From Gemmatimonadaceae bacterium (GTDB lineage Bacteria; Latescibacterota; UBA2968; UBA8231): DNA of 64,000 nucleotides. The DNA lies in assembly GCA_026706075.1 (NCBI GenBank), contig JAPOZM010000031.1, forward strand, positions 145,146-209,145, written 5' to 3'. Positions 8,748-17,637 of this stretch are shown here, one piece after another (within the stretch, counting starts at the first letter, position 1; every line of letters begins with the position of its first letter). The notes under the pieces were generated by a model. That model was not told the origin of the DNA. It worked only from the letters and a program-made list of their open reading frames with translations, and searched no databases. The position numbers and the translations under genes were made by a program.

Positions 8748-9510
8748 CACCCGCGAACCCGGCGCCCCGGCGGAGGCGCACCTGGCGCAGTACCGCGACG
8801 AGGGCTTCTGCCTGATCGAGGGGCTGATCCCGGCCGACCTGGTCGAGGCCGCGCGCCGGCGGACCATGGAGCTGGCCCGGGGCCTGGCCGACTGGCCGGC
8901 GAGGCACTTCCAGGTGCTCGACCCGGCGCGGTACGAGTCTCCCGGGGGCCAGCCGCTCCCCGGCGGCATCCAGCAGCCGGCCAGCCAGGAGAACGTCTTC
9001 GCCCGCATCGCCGACCACCCGCGCCTGGCAGCGGCCATGGCGGCCCTGCTGGTCGGGCCGGTGGAGCGCTACACCGACCAGCTCGGCGTCAAGCACGCCG
9101 CGGTCGCCGAGGAGCAGGGGGGCCGCAGCTACTTCCACCAGGACTCGTTCTACTGGAAGATCGCCCCGGAGCTGGGCTGCAACTGCTGGATCCCCCTGAC
9201 GGAGGTCGCCGCGGAGGCCAGCGCCCTGGCGGTGATGCCGGCCAGCCACCGGGGCTGGCGCCTCGTCGACCACGAGTCCTACTACGACGATCCACCCATG
9301 GGCCGCATGGACGACGACGGGTTCAAGCCCTTCAAGCGCCACCGGGTCCCTCCGGACCAGGTCGACGCTTCCCGCGAGAGGCTGATCGCCACGAGGCCGG
9401 GCGACGGCCTGTTCTTCACCAACTACACCTGGCACCGCAGCGAGCCCAACCGCAGCGGCCGGACCCGGGCCTTCTACGCCATTGCCTACCAGCGCCGCAC
9501 CCCGGGTTGA
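8740..9510 (+). CDS. Phytanoyl-CoA dioxygenase (PhyH) family Fe(II)/2-oxoglutarate oxygenase
   Basis: 256 residues from ATG 8740, directly after a GTG that could also start it; both overlap the end of the methyltransferase gene. The facial triad is seen as HxD (H133, D135 in YFHQDSFYW) and distal H232 (YTWHRSEPN), followed by an Arg-rich stretch (NRSGRTR) able to hold 2-oxoglutarate. Family members hydroxylate or halogenate small molecules. It is the first of three PhyH genes in the window, and the three are divergent from one another. It sits third in a four-gene overlapping cluster. Confidence 0.92.
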   Translation: MTDTREPGAPAEAHLAQYRDEGFCLIEGLIPADLVEAARRRTMELARGLADWPARHFQVLDPARYESPGGQPLPGGIQQPASQENVFARIADHPRLAAAMAALLVGPVERYTDQLGVKHAAVAEEQGGRSYFHQDSFYWKIAPELGCNCWIPLTEVAAEASALAVMPASHRGWRLVDHESYYDDPPMGRMDDDGFKPFKRHRVPPDQVDASRERLIATRPGDGLFFTNYTWHRSEPNRSGRTRAFYAIAYQRRTPG

Positions 9511-10993
9511 CCCGGCCCCGCCGGTCCTCCTCACCGGCGCCACGGGCTACATCGGCGGCCGGCTGTTGCGGGTGCTGGAAGAGGCGGGACACCGCGTCCG
9601 CTGCCTGACGCGGCGTCCCGAGGCCCTCCGGGACCGCGTCGCCGCGGCGACGGAGATCGTCGAGGGCGACGTCCTCGACCGGGACAGCCTGAGGGGGCGG
9701 ATGGACGGAGTGCGGACGGCCTTCTACATGGTCCACTCCATGGGGTCGAGGGGCGACTTCGTGGAGCAGGACCGCCGGGGGGCCCGCAACTTCGGCGAGG
9801 AGGCGGGCCTCGCCGGGGTCAAGCGCATCATCTACCTCGGCGGACTCGGCGAAGGGAGCGAGCAGCTCTCCCCCCATCTCAGGAGCCGCCTGGAGGTCGC
9901 CGACATCCTCCGGGAGTCGGGGGGCCAGGTCCTCGAGTTCCGCGCTTCCATCGTCATCGGCTCGGGCAGCCTCTCCTTCGAGATGATCCGGTCTCTCGTG
10001 GAGCGGCTCCCCCTCATGGTGACCCCGAAGTGGGTGGATGTCACCGCCCAGCCCATCGCGATCGAGGACCTGCTGCAGTACCTGTCCGCCGCCCTCGACC
10101 TGGAAGGCGAGGAGCACGAGGTCTTCGAGATCGGAGGCCCGGAGTCCGTCTCCTACGGCGATCTGATGCGGGAGTACGCGCGCCAGCGCCAGCTCCGCCG
10201 CCTGAGGGTTCCCGTCCCCTTCCTGACGCCGGGTCTCTCCAGCCTGTGGCTCGGCCTGGTGACCCCCGTCTTCGCCAGGGTCGGGCGCAAGCTCATCGAC
10301 AGCATCCGCCACCCCACCGTCGTCCGCGGCGACGGGGCCCTGCGGGCCTTTCCCCATATCCGGCCCCTGGGATTCCGCGAAGCGATTGCCGGCGCCCTCC
10401 GCAACGAGGACCGGGAGTGGGCGCAGACCCGCTGGTCCGACTCCCTGGCCGCCGGCGGGGAGGCCCGCGACTGGGGCGGCGTGCGCTTCGGGAACCGCCT
10501 CGTCGACTCCCGCACGGTGCGCGTGGATCACCCTCCGGCCGCGGCCTTCAGGCCCGTCCGGCGGATCGGCGGCACCACCGGCTGGTATTTCGGCACCTGG
10601 TTGTGGAACCTGCGCGGCCTTCTGGACCTGGCCGCCGGCGGCGTCGGCATGCGCCGGGGCCGGCGCGACCCCGATACTCTCGCGGCCGGCGATGTCCTTG
10701 ATTGCTGGCGGGTCGAGATGCTCGAGCCGAACCGCCGCCTGCGGCTGCTGGCCGAGATGAAGCTGCCGGGACGAGCCTGGCTGGAGTTCGTGGTCGAAGG
10801 GGACGAGACGACCTCGACCATCCGTCAGACGGCGATCTTCGATCCCGCGGGGCTCCTCGGACTGGCCTACTGGTACGCCGTCTGGCCGCTGCACCGCCTC
10901 GTCTTCTCGGGCATGCTCGCCGGTATCGCTGATGCGATCCCAAGGCTCGAGGCCGAAGGAAAGCCCGAGGCCCCGGACCCCTTGCGGGCCTGA
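9482..10993 (+). CDS. NAD(P)-binding NDR-type protein with C-terminal DUF2867
   Basis: 503 residues. The N-terminal half is an atypical short-chain/NmrA-like Rossmann domain (LLTGATGYIGGR at 16-27, then LTRRPE and EGDVLD). The C-terminal half (about 340-495) matches DUF2867: VRVDHPPAAAFRPVRRIGG...GWYFG...LDCWRVEMLEPNRRLRLLAEMKLPGRAWLEF. The pairing is a known two-domain layout (YbjT-like). No ATG or GTG is available, so TTG 9482 is chosen, overlapping the PhyH gene by 29 bases. The hydrophobic LLGLAYWYAVWPLH near the end is part of the domain. The substrate is unknown; reduction of a lipid or quinone-like compound is possible. Confidence 0.88.
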   Translation: MPTSAAPRVDPAPPVLLTGATGYIGGRLLRVLEEAGHRVRCLTRRPEALRDRVAAATEIVEGDVLDRDSLRGRMDGVRTAFYMVHSMGSRGDFVEQDRRGARNFGEEAGLAGVKRIIYLGGLGEGSEQLSPHLRSRLEVADILRESGGQVLEFRASIVIGSGSLSFEMIRSLVERLPLMVTPKWVDVTAQPIAIEDLLQYLSAALDLEGEEHEVFEIGGPESVSYGDLMREYARQRQLRRLRVPVPFLTPGLSSLWLGLVTPVFARVGRKLIDSIRHPTVVRGDGALRAFPHIRPLGFREAIAGALRNEDREWAQTRWSDSLAAGGEARDWGGVRFGNRLVDSRTVRVDHPPAAAFRPVRRIGGTTGWYFGTWLWNLRGLLDLAAGGVGMRRGRRDPDTLAAGDVLDCWRVEMLEPNRRLRLLAEMKLPGRAWLEFVVEGDETTSTIRQTAIFDPAGLLGLAYWYAVWPLHRLVFSGMLAGIADAIPRLEAEGKPEAPDPLRA

Positions 10994-11025
10994 CCCCATC
11001 ATCCGACCGATCGAGAGACCGGAAC

Positions 11026-11922
11026 ATGCCAGGGCCCGCTCCAGACCATCGCCGCCCCTTGGAGAAGTGGGCGGACGTGCGCTCCCTGAGGAAGCGGTAC
11101 CTCGACTGGGGCGGCGGCGGCGATCCCGTGCTCGCCCTGCACGGGCTGGCCTCCTCGGCCCACTGGTACGACCTCCTGGCTCCCGAGCTGCGGGAGCGGT
11201 TCCGGATCATCGCGCCGGACCAGCGCGGCCACGGCCGTACGACCCAGGCTCCCGACGGCTACGACGGGCCCTCGGTCGCCGCCGACGCCGTGGGGCTGCT
11301 CGACGTCCTGGGCCTCGAGCGGGCAATCCTCTTCGGGCACTCGTGGGGCGGTAACGTGGCCGTCGCCACGGCGGTCCACTTCCCCGAGCGGGTCCAAGCC
11401 CTGGTCCTGATCGACGGCGGATTCGTCGGTCCGCAGATGATGCCCGGCGCCACCTGGGAGGAGTTCAGCCGCAGGCTGGCGCCGCGAGACGTGTCGGGCA
11501 CGCGGGCCGAGTTCCTGGCCCGTATCGGCGCCCAGCTCGCCGTCTGCTGGAACCCCGAGGTGGAGCGCATCGTACAGACCATGGTCCGCGACCGGGACGG
11601 CCTGACCCATGACATCCTGCGGCCCGAGAACCAGGCCCAGGTCATCCGCGCCCTGTGGGACGACCCTGTCACCGACGCCTGGCCGCGGCTGGGCTGCCCG
11701 ACCCTGCTCGTGGCCGCCCGCCCCCCGGCGGAGGAGGCCCCCACCGACTTCGACCTCATGCGCGAGCGCATGATGGACCTGGCGGAGCGGGAGATCCCCA
11801 ATGGCCGCATCCACTGGATCGCGGACACGATCCACGACATCGGCTACCACAAGCCGGCCGAGCTGGCCGGCGTCATCGTCGAGTTCCTGGAGGCGGCGCA
11901 AGCCGGCCCTGGAGTCCCATAG
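11026..11922 (+). CDS. Alpha/beta-fold hydrolase
   Basis: 298 residues, ATG at 11026 behind GAGAGACCGGA. The nucleophile elbow is GHSWGG (S106), the oxyanion region ALHGLASSAHWYD lies near residue 40, and the catalytic His is probably H270 or H275 in DTIHDIGYHKP. The family covers esterases, epoxide hydrolases and C-C hydrolases, and I cannot choose among them. The stop TAG shares its G with the GTG of the following kinase-like gene. Confidence 0.9.
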   Translation: MPGPAPDHRRPLEKWADVRSLRKRYLDWGGGGDPVLALHGLASSAHWYDLLAPELRERFRIIAPDQRGHGRTTQAPDGYDGPSVAADAVGLLDVLGLERAILFGHSWGGNVAVATAVHFPERVQALVLIDGGFVGPQMMPGATWEEFSRRLAPRDVSGTRAEFLARIGAQLAVCWNPEVERIVQTMVRDRDGLTHDILRPENQAQVIRALWDDPVTDAWPRLGCPTLLVAARPPAEEAPTDFDLMRERMMDLAEREIPNGRIHWIADTIHDIGYHKPAELAGVIVEFLEAAQAGPGVP

Positions 11923-12434
11923 TGCGGCGGGTCTCCATCATCGGCTGCTCCGGATCGGGCAAGTCCCGCCTGGCCGCCGAGTTGGGTTCCCTGCTGGGCC
12001 TGCCGGTGATCCACATGGACGCCGTCCACTGGCGCCCCGGATGGGAGAGACCGCCCGAAGAGGAGTGGAGGCAGAGCCACGCGCAGTTGCTGCTGCCCGA
12101 AGCCTGGATCCTCGACGGCAACTACGGCGGCACCATGGAGGAGCGGATCGCCGCCAGCGACACCGTGATCCTGCTGGCCCGCTCGCGCGCGACCTGTCTC
12201 TTCCGCGTCTTCAAGCGGAGCCTCAAGGGATGGGTGGGCAGGCGGCCCGACCTGGCCCCCGGGTGCCGGGAGCGGCTGCCGACTCTCGAGTTCCTCCGCT
12301 GGATCTGGAGCTACAACAGGATTCACCTGCCGCGCATCCTGCGGCGGCTGGAGGAGGCGGCTCCGCAGAAGAGCGTGGTGATCCTGCGGTCGGACGCCGA
12401 GGTGGAAGGCTTCCTGGATTCCCTGCGCGGCTGA
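11922..12434 (+). CDS. P-loop nucleotide kinase-like protein (adenylate kinase/FlaR-like)
   Basis: 170 residues from GTG 11922, overlapping the hydrolase stop by one base. P-loop GCSGSGKS (8-15), HMDAVHWRPGW and WILDGNYGGTMEERIAASDTVILL are diagnostic of the small adenylate-kinase-like proteins sometimes called DNA topology modulation (FlaR) proteins. The biological substrate of that family is not well defined. Arginine-rich LARSRATCLFRVFKRSLKGW follows, which could be the phosphate-binding lid. A run of 17-bp repeats begins just after the stop. Confidence 0.85.
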   Translation: MRRVSIIGCSGSGKSRLAAELGSLLGLPVIHMDAVHWRPGWERPPEEEWRQSHAQLLLPEAWILDGNYGGTMEERIAASDTVILLARSRATCLFRVFKRSLKGWVGRRPDLAPGCRERLPTLEFLRWIWSYNRIHLPRILRRLEEAAPQKSVVILRSDAEVEGFLDSLRG

Positions 12435-12452
12435 GAGCTGCGCCGCGGAGCG

Positions 12453-12516
12453 CGGGTGCTCGCGCAGCTCGGGTGCTCGCGGAACGCGGGTGCTCGCGGA
12501 GCGCAGGTGCGCCGCG
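12453..12516. repeat. 17-bp tandem repeat between convergent genes
   Basis: Three copies of CGGGTGCTCGCG start at 12453, 12470 and 12487, and a decayed fourth (CAGGTGCGCCGCG) starts at 12504, giving an exact 17-base period. The block fills the gap between the ends of the kinase-like gene and the converging Kelch gene. It has no leader, spacers or cas genes, so it is not a CRISPR. It could act as transcript-end structure. Confidence 0.8.
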
Positions 12517-12517
12517 G

Positions 12518-13468
12518 TCAGTCCAGGGGGAAGTCCGGCGGCACGTGCAGGGACCAGACCTCGCTGTCCAGCTCCTCGCCGTAGCCGCCGGCGACCCAGA
12601 TCCTGTCGCGGAGTACGTACGCCGAGTGCTCGTGGCGGGGGCTCCAGATCACCCGGGACTTCACCTCCGTCCACTCGGCCCCGTCGCGGCTGTACCAGAC
12701 GTCGCCGAGGTTGCCGTCCTCCCGGTTCCAGCCGCCGAGGAGCCACATGCACCCCCGGTAGATGACCACGGAGAACCAGATCCGCGGCCTCCACGGCGCC
12801 GCCTCGGTGACGCAGGTCCAGCGGACGCCGTCCTCCGAGCACCACACGTCGTTGCGAGGGACCGTCTTCGGCCGCCAGGCGCCGCCGCCCATGATCCACA
12901 GCCGGCCGTCGAAGACGGCGGCCTGGGCGTGGGTGCGCTTCGGCCATTCGGCCCGCCGGGTCTCCAGGCGCCAGCTCTTCCCGTCGGCGGAGGACCAGAC
13001 GTCGTTCTTCAGGGTGTCGACCGTGTCCTCGTAGAAGTTCTCCGTGCCGGCCATGACCCACATGCGGTCCCGGTAGACGGCGAAGGAGGGCGAGACCCGG
13101 GGGCACCAGCCGGCGCTGGCGTTCACCAGGGTCCAGTCGGCGCCGTCGGCGGAGGACCAGACCTGGTTGCAGTTGGCGGCGCCGGGCATGCGCCGGCCGC
13201 CCATGACCCACATGCGGCCGCCGTAGGAGAGGGTGGCCGGCAGGTCTCCGTACTCCCAGGGCGCCTCCTCGACCGTGCAGGTCCAGTGGGCGCCGTCCGG
13301 CGACTTCCACACGTCCCGCGGCCCCGTGGTCGTGGGCGAGAACCAGCCGCCCAGGATCCACAGGTGGCCGTCGTGGACGAACTCCCCCTGCGAGTCCCGG
13401 GCCTGCCAGGGGGCCTGGCGGGTGACGCACTTCCAGTCGGGCCCCGTCCGTGTTCGGCGTTCCTGCAT
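12518..13468 (-). CDS. Kelch/Asp-box type beta-propeller protein
   Basis: 316 residues with six repeats of about 50 residues. Each repeat contains an Asp-box-like S.DG..W (for example SPDGAHW, SADGADW, SEDGVRW, SRDGAEW) and a Kelch-like strand pair (HLWILGG, RMWVMGG, RMWVMAG, RLWIMGG, CMWLLGG, RIWVAGG), which predicts one six-bladed propeller. There is no signal peptide or membrane segment, so it looks cytoplasmic. The ATG at 13468 follows GAGAGGCCGGAA. It is divergent from the secreted LamG protein. No catalytic residues are recognised, and ligand or protein binding is the likeliest role. Confidence 0.85.
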   Translation of the reverse strand: MQERRTRTGPDWKCVTRQAPWQARDSQGEFVHDGHLWILGGWFSPTTTGPRDVWKSPDGAHWTCTVEEAPWEYGDLPATLSYGGRMWVMGGRRMPGAANCNQVWSSADGADWTLVNASAGWCPRVSPSFAVYRDRMWVMAGTENFYEDTVDTLKNDVWSSADGKSWRLETRRAEWPKRTHAQAAVFDGRLWIMGGGAWRPKTVPRNDVWCSEDGVRWTCVTEAAPWRPRIWFSVVIYRGCMWLLGGWNREDGNLGDVWYSRDGAEWTEVKSRVIWSPRHEHSAYVLRDRIWVAGGYGEELDSEVWSLHVPPDFPLD

Positions 13469-13563
13469 TTCCGGCCTCTCCGTGGCTGATGGCGGCGGAT
13501 GCGCCTAGACTTGAGGATTCCCCGCTCGAAAGCAAGTCACTCCTTCGCGGAGGCAAATCCCCC

Positions 13564-15693
13564 ATGCGATTCACAGCTGCCCTGACCCTTCTCGGTCTCC
13601 TCCTCGCCGCCGGCGTCCCGGCGCAGGAGGACGGCCTCGTGGCCCACTACCCCTTCAACGAGGGCGAAGGCACCGTCGCCCGCGACGCCGGCGGCCACGG
13701 TCTCCACGGTGTCATCCACGGCGCGGAGTTCGTCAAGCTGCCGGAGGGGTACGCCCTGCGGTTCGACGGCGAGGACGACTACGTGGAGGTCCCCGACTCG
13801 GAGCGGCTGCGCTTCAGTGGGCCGCACACCGTGAGCTGCTGGATCAACACGCCCGTCAACTCCTCGCAGGCGGTGCTGGCCAAGAACGGCTGCAGCATCC
13901 TGCGCCAGAACTACCGTCTCGGCCTCGAACGGGGCCGGGTGAAGTTCGGCGTCACCGACTGTCCCGAGGGCCGGACGGCCTCCGGGACCGGCCCCGGCCA
14001 GCAGACCTGGGCCCACCTGGCCGGGACCTTCGACGACGGCCAGGTCCGGGTCTACGTGAACGGCCAGCTTCGGGGAACGCAGGAGAACGACCCCTTCGAG
14101 CCGGGCACCCTCGAGGCGTCCTTCTACGTGGGGACCCGCGTCTACGGTCCGGGCCCGGGCGGTTTCTTCACCGGCCTGATCGACGATGTCCGGCTCTACG
14201 GCCGGGCCCTCTCCGAGGCGGAGATCGCCGCCCAGTACGAGGCCGGGAAGGAGCTGAGGATCTCGGTGCTGGACCGGATGAAGGCGCAGATCTCCCCGGT
14301 CTCCGAAGAGGACACGACGCCCCCGGCCCTCGTGCTCCCCCGGCCGGTGCCGGACTCGACGGTCGAGGGTCCGCCGCTCCTCTCGGCCGGGTTCCGCGAG
14401 GACGGCTCGGGGATCGACCCCGCCTCGATCCGCATCCTGCTCGACGGCGAGGACGTCACCTCCCGCGCCGAGATCACCGGGGACGGGTTCCGCTACGCCG
14501 CCGGGAGCCTGGCCGACGGCATCCACCGGGTGGACGTCTCCCTCTCCGACCGGGCGGGCAACGCCGGCAACCGGCTGCGCTGGCGCTTCGGCGTCAACGC
14601 CCCCGTCCCGGTGAAGTCGGGCTTCGACGGGGACGTCTTCCGCGTCAACGGCGAGCCCTTCTTCCCGGTCGGCATCTACTCCTCCAACGTCTCGAAGAAG
14701 AGTCATATGCCCTACCTGGCCCAGGCGGTCGAGGCCGGGATCAACTACAAGCTCATCGGCGAAGCCTCCACCCGGACCCTGGACGACCTGCTGGCCATCG
14801 GAATGAAGGGGCTCATCCACTTCTACTACGCCTCCCAGGCCCTGGGCCGCGGCGACCCCGGCCATCTCACCGACCTGATCGCGCGAGTCAAGGACCACCC
14901 CGCCACCCTGGCCTGGTGGAACGAGTACGCCAGCGAGAACCAGGCGGCCCTGGCCGCCGAGACCTACCGGTTCATCCGGGAGAGGGACCCGAACCACCCC
15001 GTCACCTTCATGCTCCAGTGGGGAGGGGCCCTGGGCGACGCCTACTTCGTCTACTCCTACCCCATCCTCAACCCGCTGCTGCCCGACAACTCGATCACCT
15101 CCATGGACGAGCTGACCCTCGACGCGGCCTTCGAGGCCGCCGGCCCCGAGGGCAAGCAGGTGTGGTTCTGCTCCCAGACCTTCGACTACCGCCTCGACAG
15201 CAACCGCGGCCGGATCGTCACCCTCGAGGGGGGGTTCCGTCCCAGCCGCGAGGAGATCCGGGCCATGAACTACCTGGCCCTGGCCCGGGGCGTGAAGGGG
15301 CTCGTGTTCTACGCGGCCGGGGGCAGGATCCCCGATACCCCGTACACCAACGACGTGGCCATCTACCCGCGGCAATGGACGGAGGTCCTCAAGCTCTCCG
15401 GCGAGATCCGGCACCTGGCCCCGACCCTGGCCGCGGGCGCCGCGGTGCAGAGCGCGCAGCTGGAGCAGGAAGGGGAGGCGATCCAGTTCACCGAGCGCCT
15501 CCACGACGGGGTCCACACCCTGATCGCCGTCAACGTCACGCCGGAGCTGGCCCTCGGCACGTGGCGGTTCGACAGGCCCGTGCGGCCCCTGGCGATGTTC
15601 GAGGACCGCGCGGCCGGCACCGAGTCCCGCAGCTTCACCGACCTCTTCCAGCCCCTCGAGGTCCACGTCTACCAGTGGCCGGAGGCCGACTGA
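13564..15693 (+). CDS. Secreted LamG / Ig-like / TIM-barrel glycosidase-like protein
   Basis: 709 residues. ATG 13564 follows GGAGG and starts a signal peptide (hydrophobic 3-18, cleavage near VPA|QE). A LamG/concanavalin-like domain (about 25-240, with HYPFNEGEGTVARDAGG, DYVEVPDSERL and GLIDDVRLYGRALSEAEI) is followed by an Ig-like segment (about 270-355) and a TIM-barrel-like region (about 360-700, with NGEPFFPVGIYSS and ATLAWWNEYASENQ). The Asn-Glu in the last motif may correspond to the acid/base of clan GH-A enzymes. Secreted polysaccharide or glycoconjugate binding and hydrolysis is likely, but the substrate is unknown and activity is unproven. Confidence 0.82.
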   Translation: MRFTAALTLLGLLLAAGVPAQEDGLVAHYPFNEGEGTVARDAGGHGLHGVIHGAEFVKLPEGYALRFDGEDDYVEVPDSERLRFSGPHTVSCWINTPVNSSQAVLAKNGCSILRQNYRLGLERGRVKFGVTDCPEGRTASGTGPGQQTWAHLAGTFDDGQVRVYVNGQLRGTQENDPFEPGTLEASFYVGTRVYGPGPGGFFTGLIDDVRLYGRALSEAEIAAQYEAGKELRISVLDRMKAQISPVSEEDTTPPALVLPRPVPDSTVEGPPLLSAGFREDGSGIDPASIRILLDGEDVTSRAEITGDGFRYAAGSLADGIHRVDVSLSDRAGNAGNRLRWRFGVNAPVPVKSGFDGDVFRVNGEPFFPVGIYSSNVSKKSHMPYLAQAVEAGINYKLIGEASTRTLDDLLAIGMKGLIHFYYASQALGRGDPGHLTDLIARVKDHPATLAWWNEYASENQAALAAETYRFIRERDPNHPVTFMLQWGGALGDAYFVYSYPILNPLLPDNSITSMDELTLDAAFEAAGPEGKQVWFCSQTFDYRLDSNRGRIVTLEGGFRPSREEIRAMNYLALARGVKGLVFYAAGGRIPDTPYTNDVAIYPRQWTEVLKLSGEIRHLAPTLAAGAAVQSAQLEQEGEAIQFTERLHDGVHTLIAVNVTPELALGTWRFDRPVRPLAMFEDRAAGTESRSFTDLFQPLEVHVYQWPEAD

Positions 15694-15697
15694 CCCC

Positions 15698-16435
15698 GTG
15701 TCCCAGGTCGCCATCGTCACGGGCGCCGCGCAGGGAATGGGCGCGCAGATCGCCCGGACCCTGGCGGAGGACGGCGCCCGCGTCGTCCTCTGTGACCTGA
15801 ACCGCGATCGGGTCGAGGGGACCGCGGCGGAGGTCGACCCGGACGGAATCCGCGCCGTGGGCCGGCGCTGCGACGTGACCGACGAGTCCGCCGTCGACGA
15901 GCTGGTGGCCGAGACCCTGGAGAGGTTCGGCAAGGTCGACATCCTCGTGAACAACGCCGGCGTCCTGCGCCCCACGAGGATCGAGGAGATCTCTCCCGAC
16001 GAGTGGGACGTCGTGGTGGAGGCCAATCTCAAGGGGACCTTCCTGTGCAGCCGGGCGGTCCTCGGCACGATGAAGGCGAACGGGTACGGCCGCATCATCA
16101 ACATGTCGTCGTCGGCCGGCCGCAGCGTCAGCACCCTCGGCGGCGCCCACTACACGGCCGCCAAGGCCGGGGTCCTCGGCTTCACGCGGGCCCTGGCGAA
16201 GGAGATGGCCCCCCACGGCATCACGGCGAACTCGATCTGCCCCGGCCTGATCGACACGGAGATGGTCCGCGCCAACTGCTCACCCGGGCGGTTGCAGGCC
16301 TACGAGGAGAGCTTCCCCATCTCCCGGCTCGGAACGCCCGACGAGGTGGCGCGGCTGGTGCTGTTCCTGGTGAGGGACGCCCCCTACATCACCGGGGCGG
16401 CCTTCGACATCAACGGCGGCGATCTGATGATCTAA
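15698..16435 (+). CDS. Short-chain dehydrogenase/reductase (FabG-like)
   Basis: 245 residues from GTG 15698, four bases after the previous stop. Classical SDR features are complete: TGAAQGMG (8-15), the cofactor-side D31 in CDLNRD, NNAG, catalytic S139 (MSSSAG), and Y152/K156 in YTAAK, plus the C-terminal [15 protein letters not shown]. It performs NAD(P)-linked carbonyl reduction or alcohol oxidation. An Asp after strand 2 favours NAD. It is followed after 20 bases by a Kbl-like aminotransferase. A gene for threonine dehydrogenase would be the usual Kbl partner, so this SDR might supply a 2-amino-3-oxo-acid, but that is speculation. Confidence 0.92.
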   Translation: MSQVAIVTGAAQGMGAQIARTLAEDGARVVLCDLNRDRVEGTAAEVDPDGIRAVGRRCDVTDESAVDELVAETLERFGKVDILVNNAGVLRPTRIEEISPDEWDVVVEANLKGTFLCSRAVLGTMKANGYGRIINMSSSAGRSVSTLGGAHYTAAKAGVLGFTRALAKEMAPHGITANSICPGLIDTEMVRANCSPGRLQAYEESFPISRLGTPDEVARLVLFLVRDAPYITGAAFDINGGDLMI

Positions 16436-16455
16436 GTGCCATCCGGGAGAGACCG

Positions 16456-17637
16456 ATGTACGGAACGATGAAGGAGCACCTCGAGGAGCAGCTGGCGCGG
16501 ATCGAGGAGGATGGGCTCTACAAGCGGGAGCGGGTGATCGCCGGACCGCAGCAGGCGGCGGTCGACGTGGCCGGCCGCCACGTGCTCAACATGTGCGCCA
16601 ACAACTACCTGGGGCTGGCCGGCCACCCGGAGATCGTCGAGGCGGCCCGGGCGAGTCTCGACGAGTGGGGCTACGGCCTCTCCTCGGTGCGCTTCATCTG
16701 CGGCACCCAGCCGATCCACCACGAGCTGGAGTCCCGGATCGCCGAGTTCCTCGGCACCGAGGCGGCGATCCTCTACAGCTCCTGCTTCGACGCCAACGGC
16801 GGCCTCTTCGAGACCCTCCTCGGACCCGAGGACGCGGTGATAAGCGACGAGCTCAACCACGCCAGCATCATCGACGGCATCCGACTCTGCAAGGCCAGGC
16901 GGTTGCGCTACCGGAACTCGGACCTGCAGGACCTGGAGGCGAAGCTGGTGGAAGCCGCCGGCTGCCGGTTCCGCCTGGTCGTCACCGACGGCGTGTTCTC
17001 CATGGACGGCATCATCGCCGACCTGAAGGGGGTCTGCGACCTGGCGGACGAGCACGGCGCCATGGTGATGATCGACGACTCTCACGCCGTCGGCTTCCTG
17101 GGCGACAACGGCCGCGGCACCCACGAGCTCTGCCAGGTGATGGACCGCGTCGACATCATCACCGGCACCCTCGGCAAGGCCCTCGGGGGCGCCAGCGGCG
17201 GCTACACGAGCGGCCGGCGGGAGATCGTCGACCTGCTGCGCCAGCGTTCGCGGCCGTACCTGTTCTCGAACACCCTGGCGCCGAGCATCGTCAGCGCCTC
17301 CCTCAAGGCCCTGGAGATCATCCAGGCTTCCAGCGACCTGCGCGAGCGGTTGCACGCCAACACGCGCTACTTCAAGGCCGCCATGAAGGCCCGCGGCTTC
17401 GACCTCAACGACGGCGAGCACCCCATCGTCCCCATCATGCTCGGCGACGCCGTGCTGGCCCAGAAGGTGGCCGCCCGCCTGCTGGAGAAGGGCGTCTTCG
17501 CCATCGGCTTCTTCTATCCCGTGGTCCCCGAGGGTAGGGCGCGCATCCGCACCCAGATATCCGCGGCCCACTCCCGGGAGGACCTGGATCTGGCGGTCCA
17601 GGTCTTTGCCGAGGTCAAGGAGGAGTACGGCTTCTAG
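16456..17637 (+). CDS. kbl: Glycine C-acetyltransferase (2-amino-3-ketobutyrate CoA ligase) type PLP enzyme
   Basis: 393 residues, close to the 398 of E. coli Kbl. ATG 16456 follows GGGAGAG. The alpha-oxoamine synthase features are [36 protein letters not shown] (PLP-pyridine Asp) and the Schiff-base Lys K241 in [14 protein letters not shown]. The sequence reads throughout like Kbl rather than BioF or HemA (for example [13 protein letters not shown]). The enzyme interconverts 2-amino-3-oxobutyrate plus CoA with glycine plus acetyl-CoA in threonine breakdown. Its end overlaps the convergent GNAT gene by four bases. Confidence 0.93.
   Translation: MYGTMKEHLEEQLARIEEDGLYKRERVIAGPQQAAVDVAGRHVLNMCANNYLGLAGHPEIVEAARASLDEWGYGLSSVRFICGTQPIHHELESRIAEFLGTEAAILYSSCFDANGGLFETLLGPEDAVISDELNHASIIDGIRLCKARRLRYRNSDLQDLEAKLVEAAGCRFRLVVTDGVFSMDGIIADLKGVCDLADEHGAMVMIDDSHAVGFLGDNGRGTHELCQVMDRVDIITGTLGKALGGASGGYTSGRREIVDLLRQRSRPYLFSNTLAPSIVSASLKALEIIQASSDLRERLHANTRYFKAAMKARGFDLNDGEHPIVPIMLGDAVLAQKVAARLLEKGVFAIGFFYPVVPEGRARIRTQISAAHSREDLDLAVQVFAEVKEEYGF

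Noticed and set aside
12453..12516. CRISPR-like array
   Set aside because: The period is only 17 bases, with no unique spacers and no cas genes.
13503..13511. TAGACT as a -10 element for the LamG gene
   Set aside because: No -35-like hexamer lies 16-19 bases upstream.
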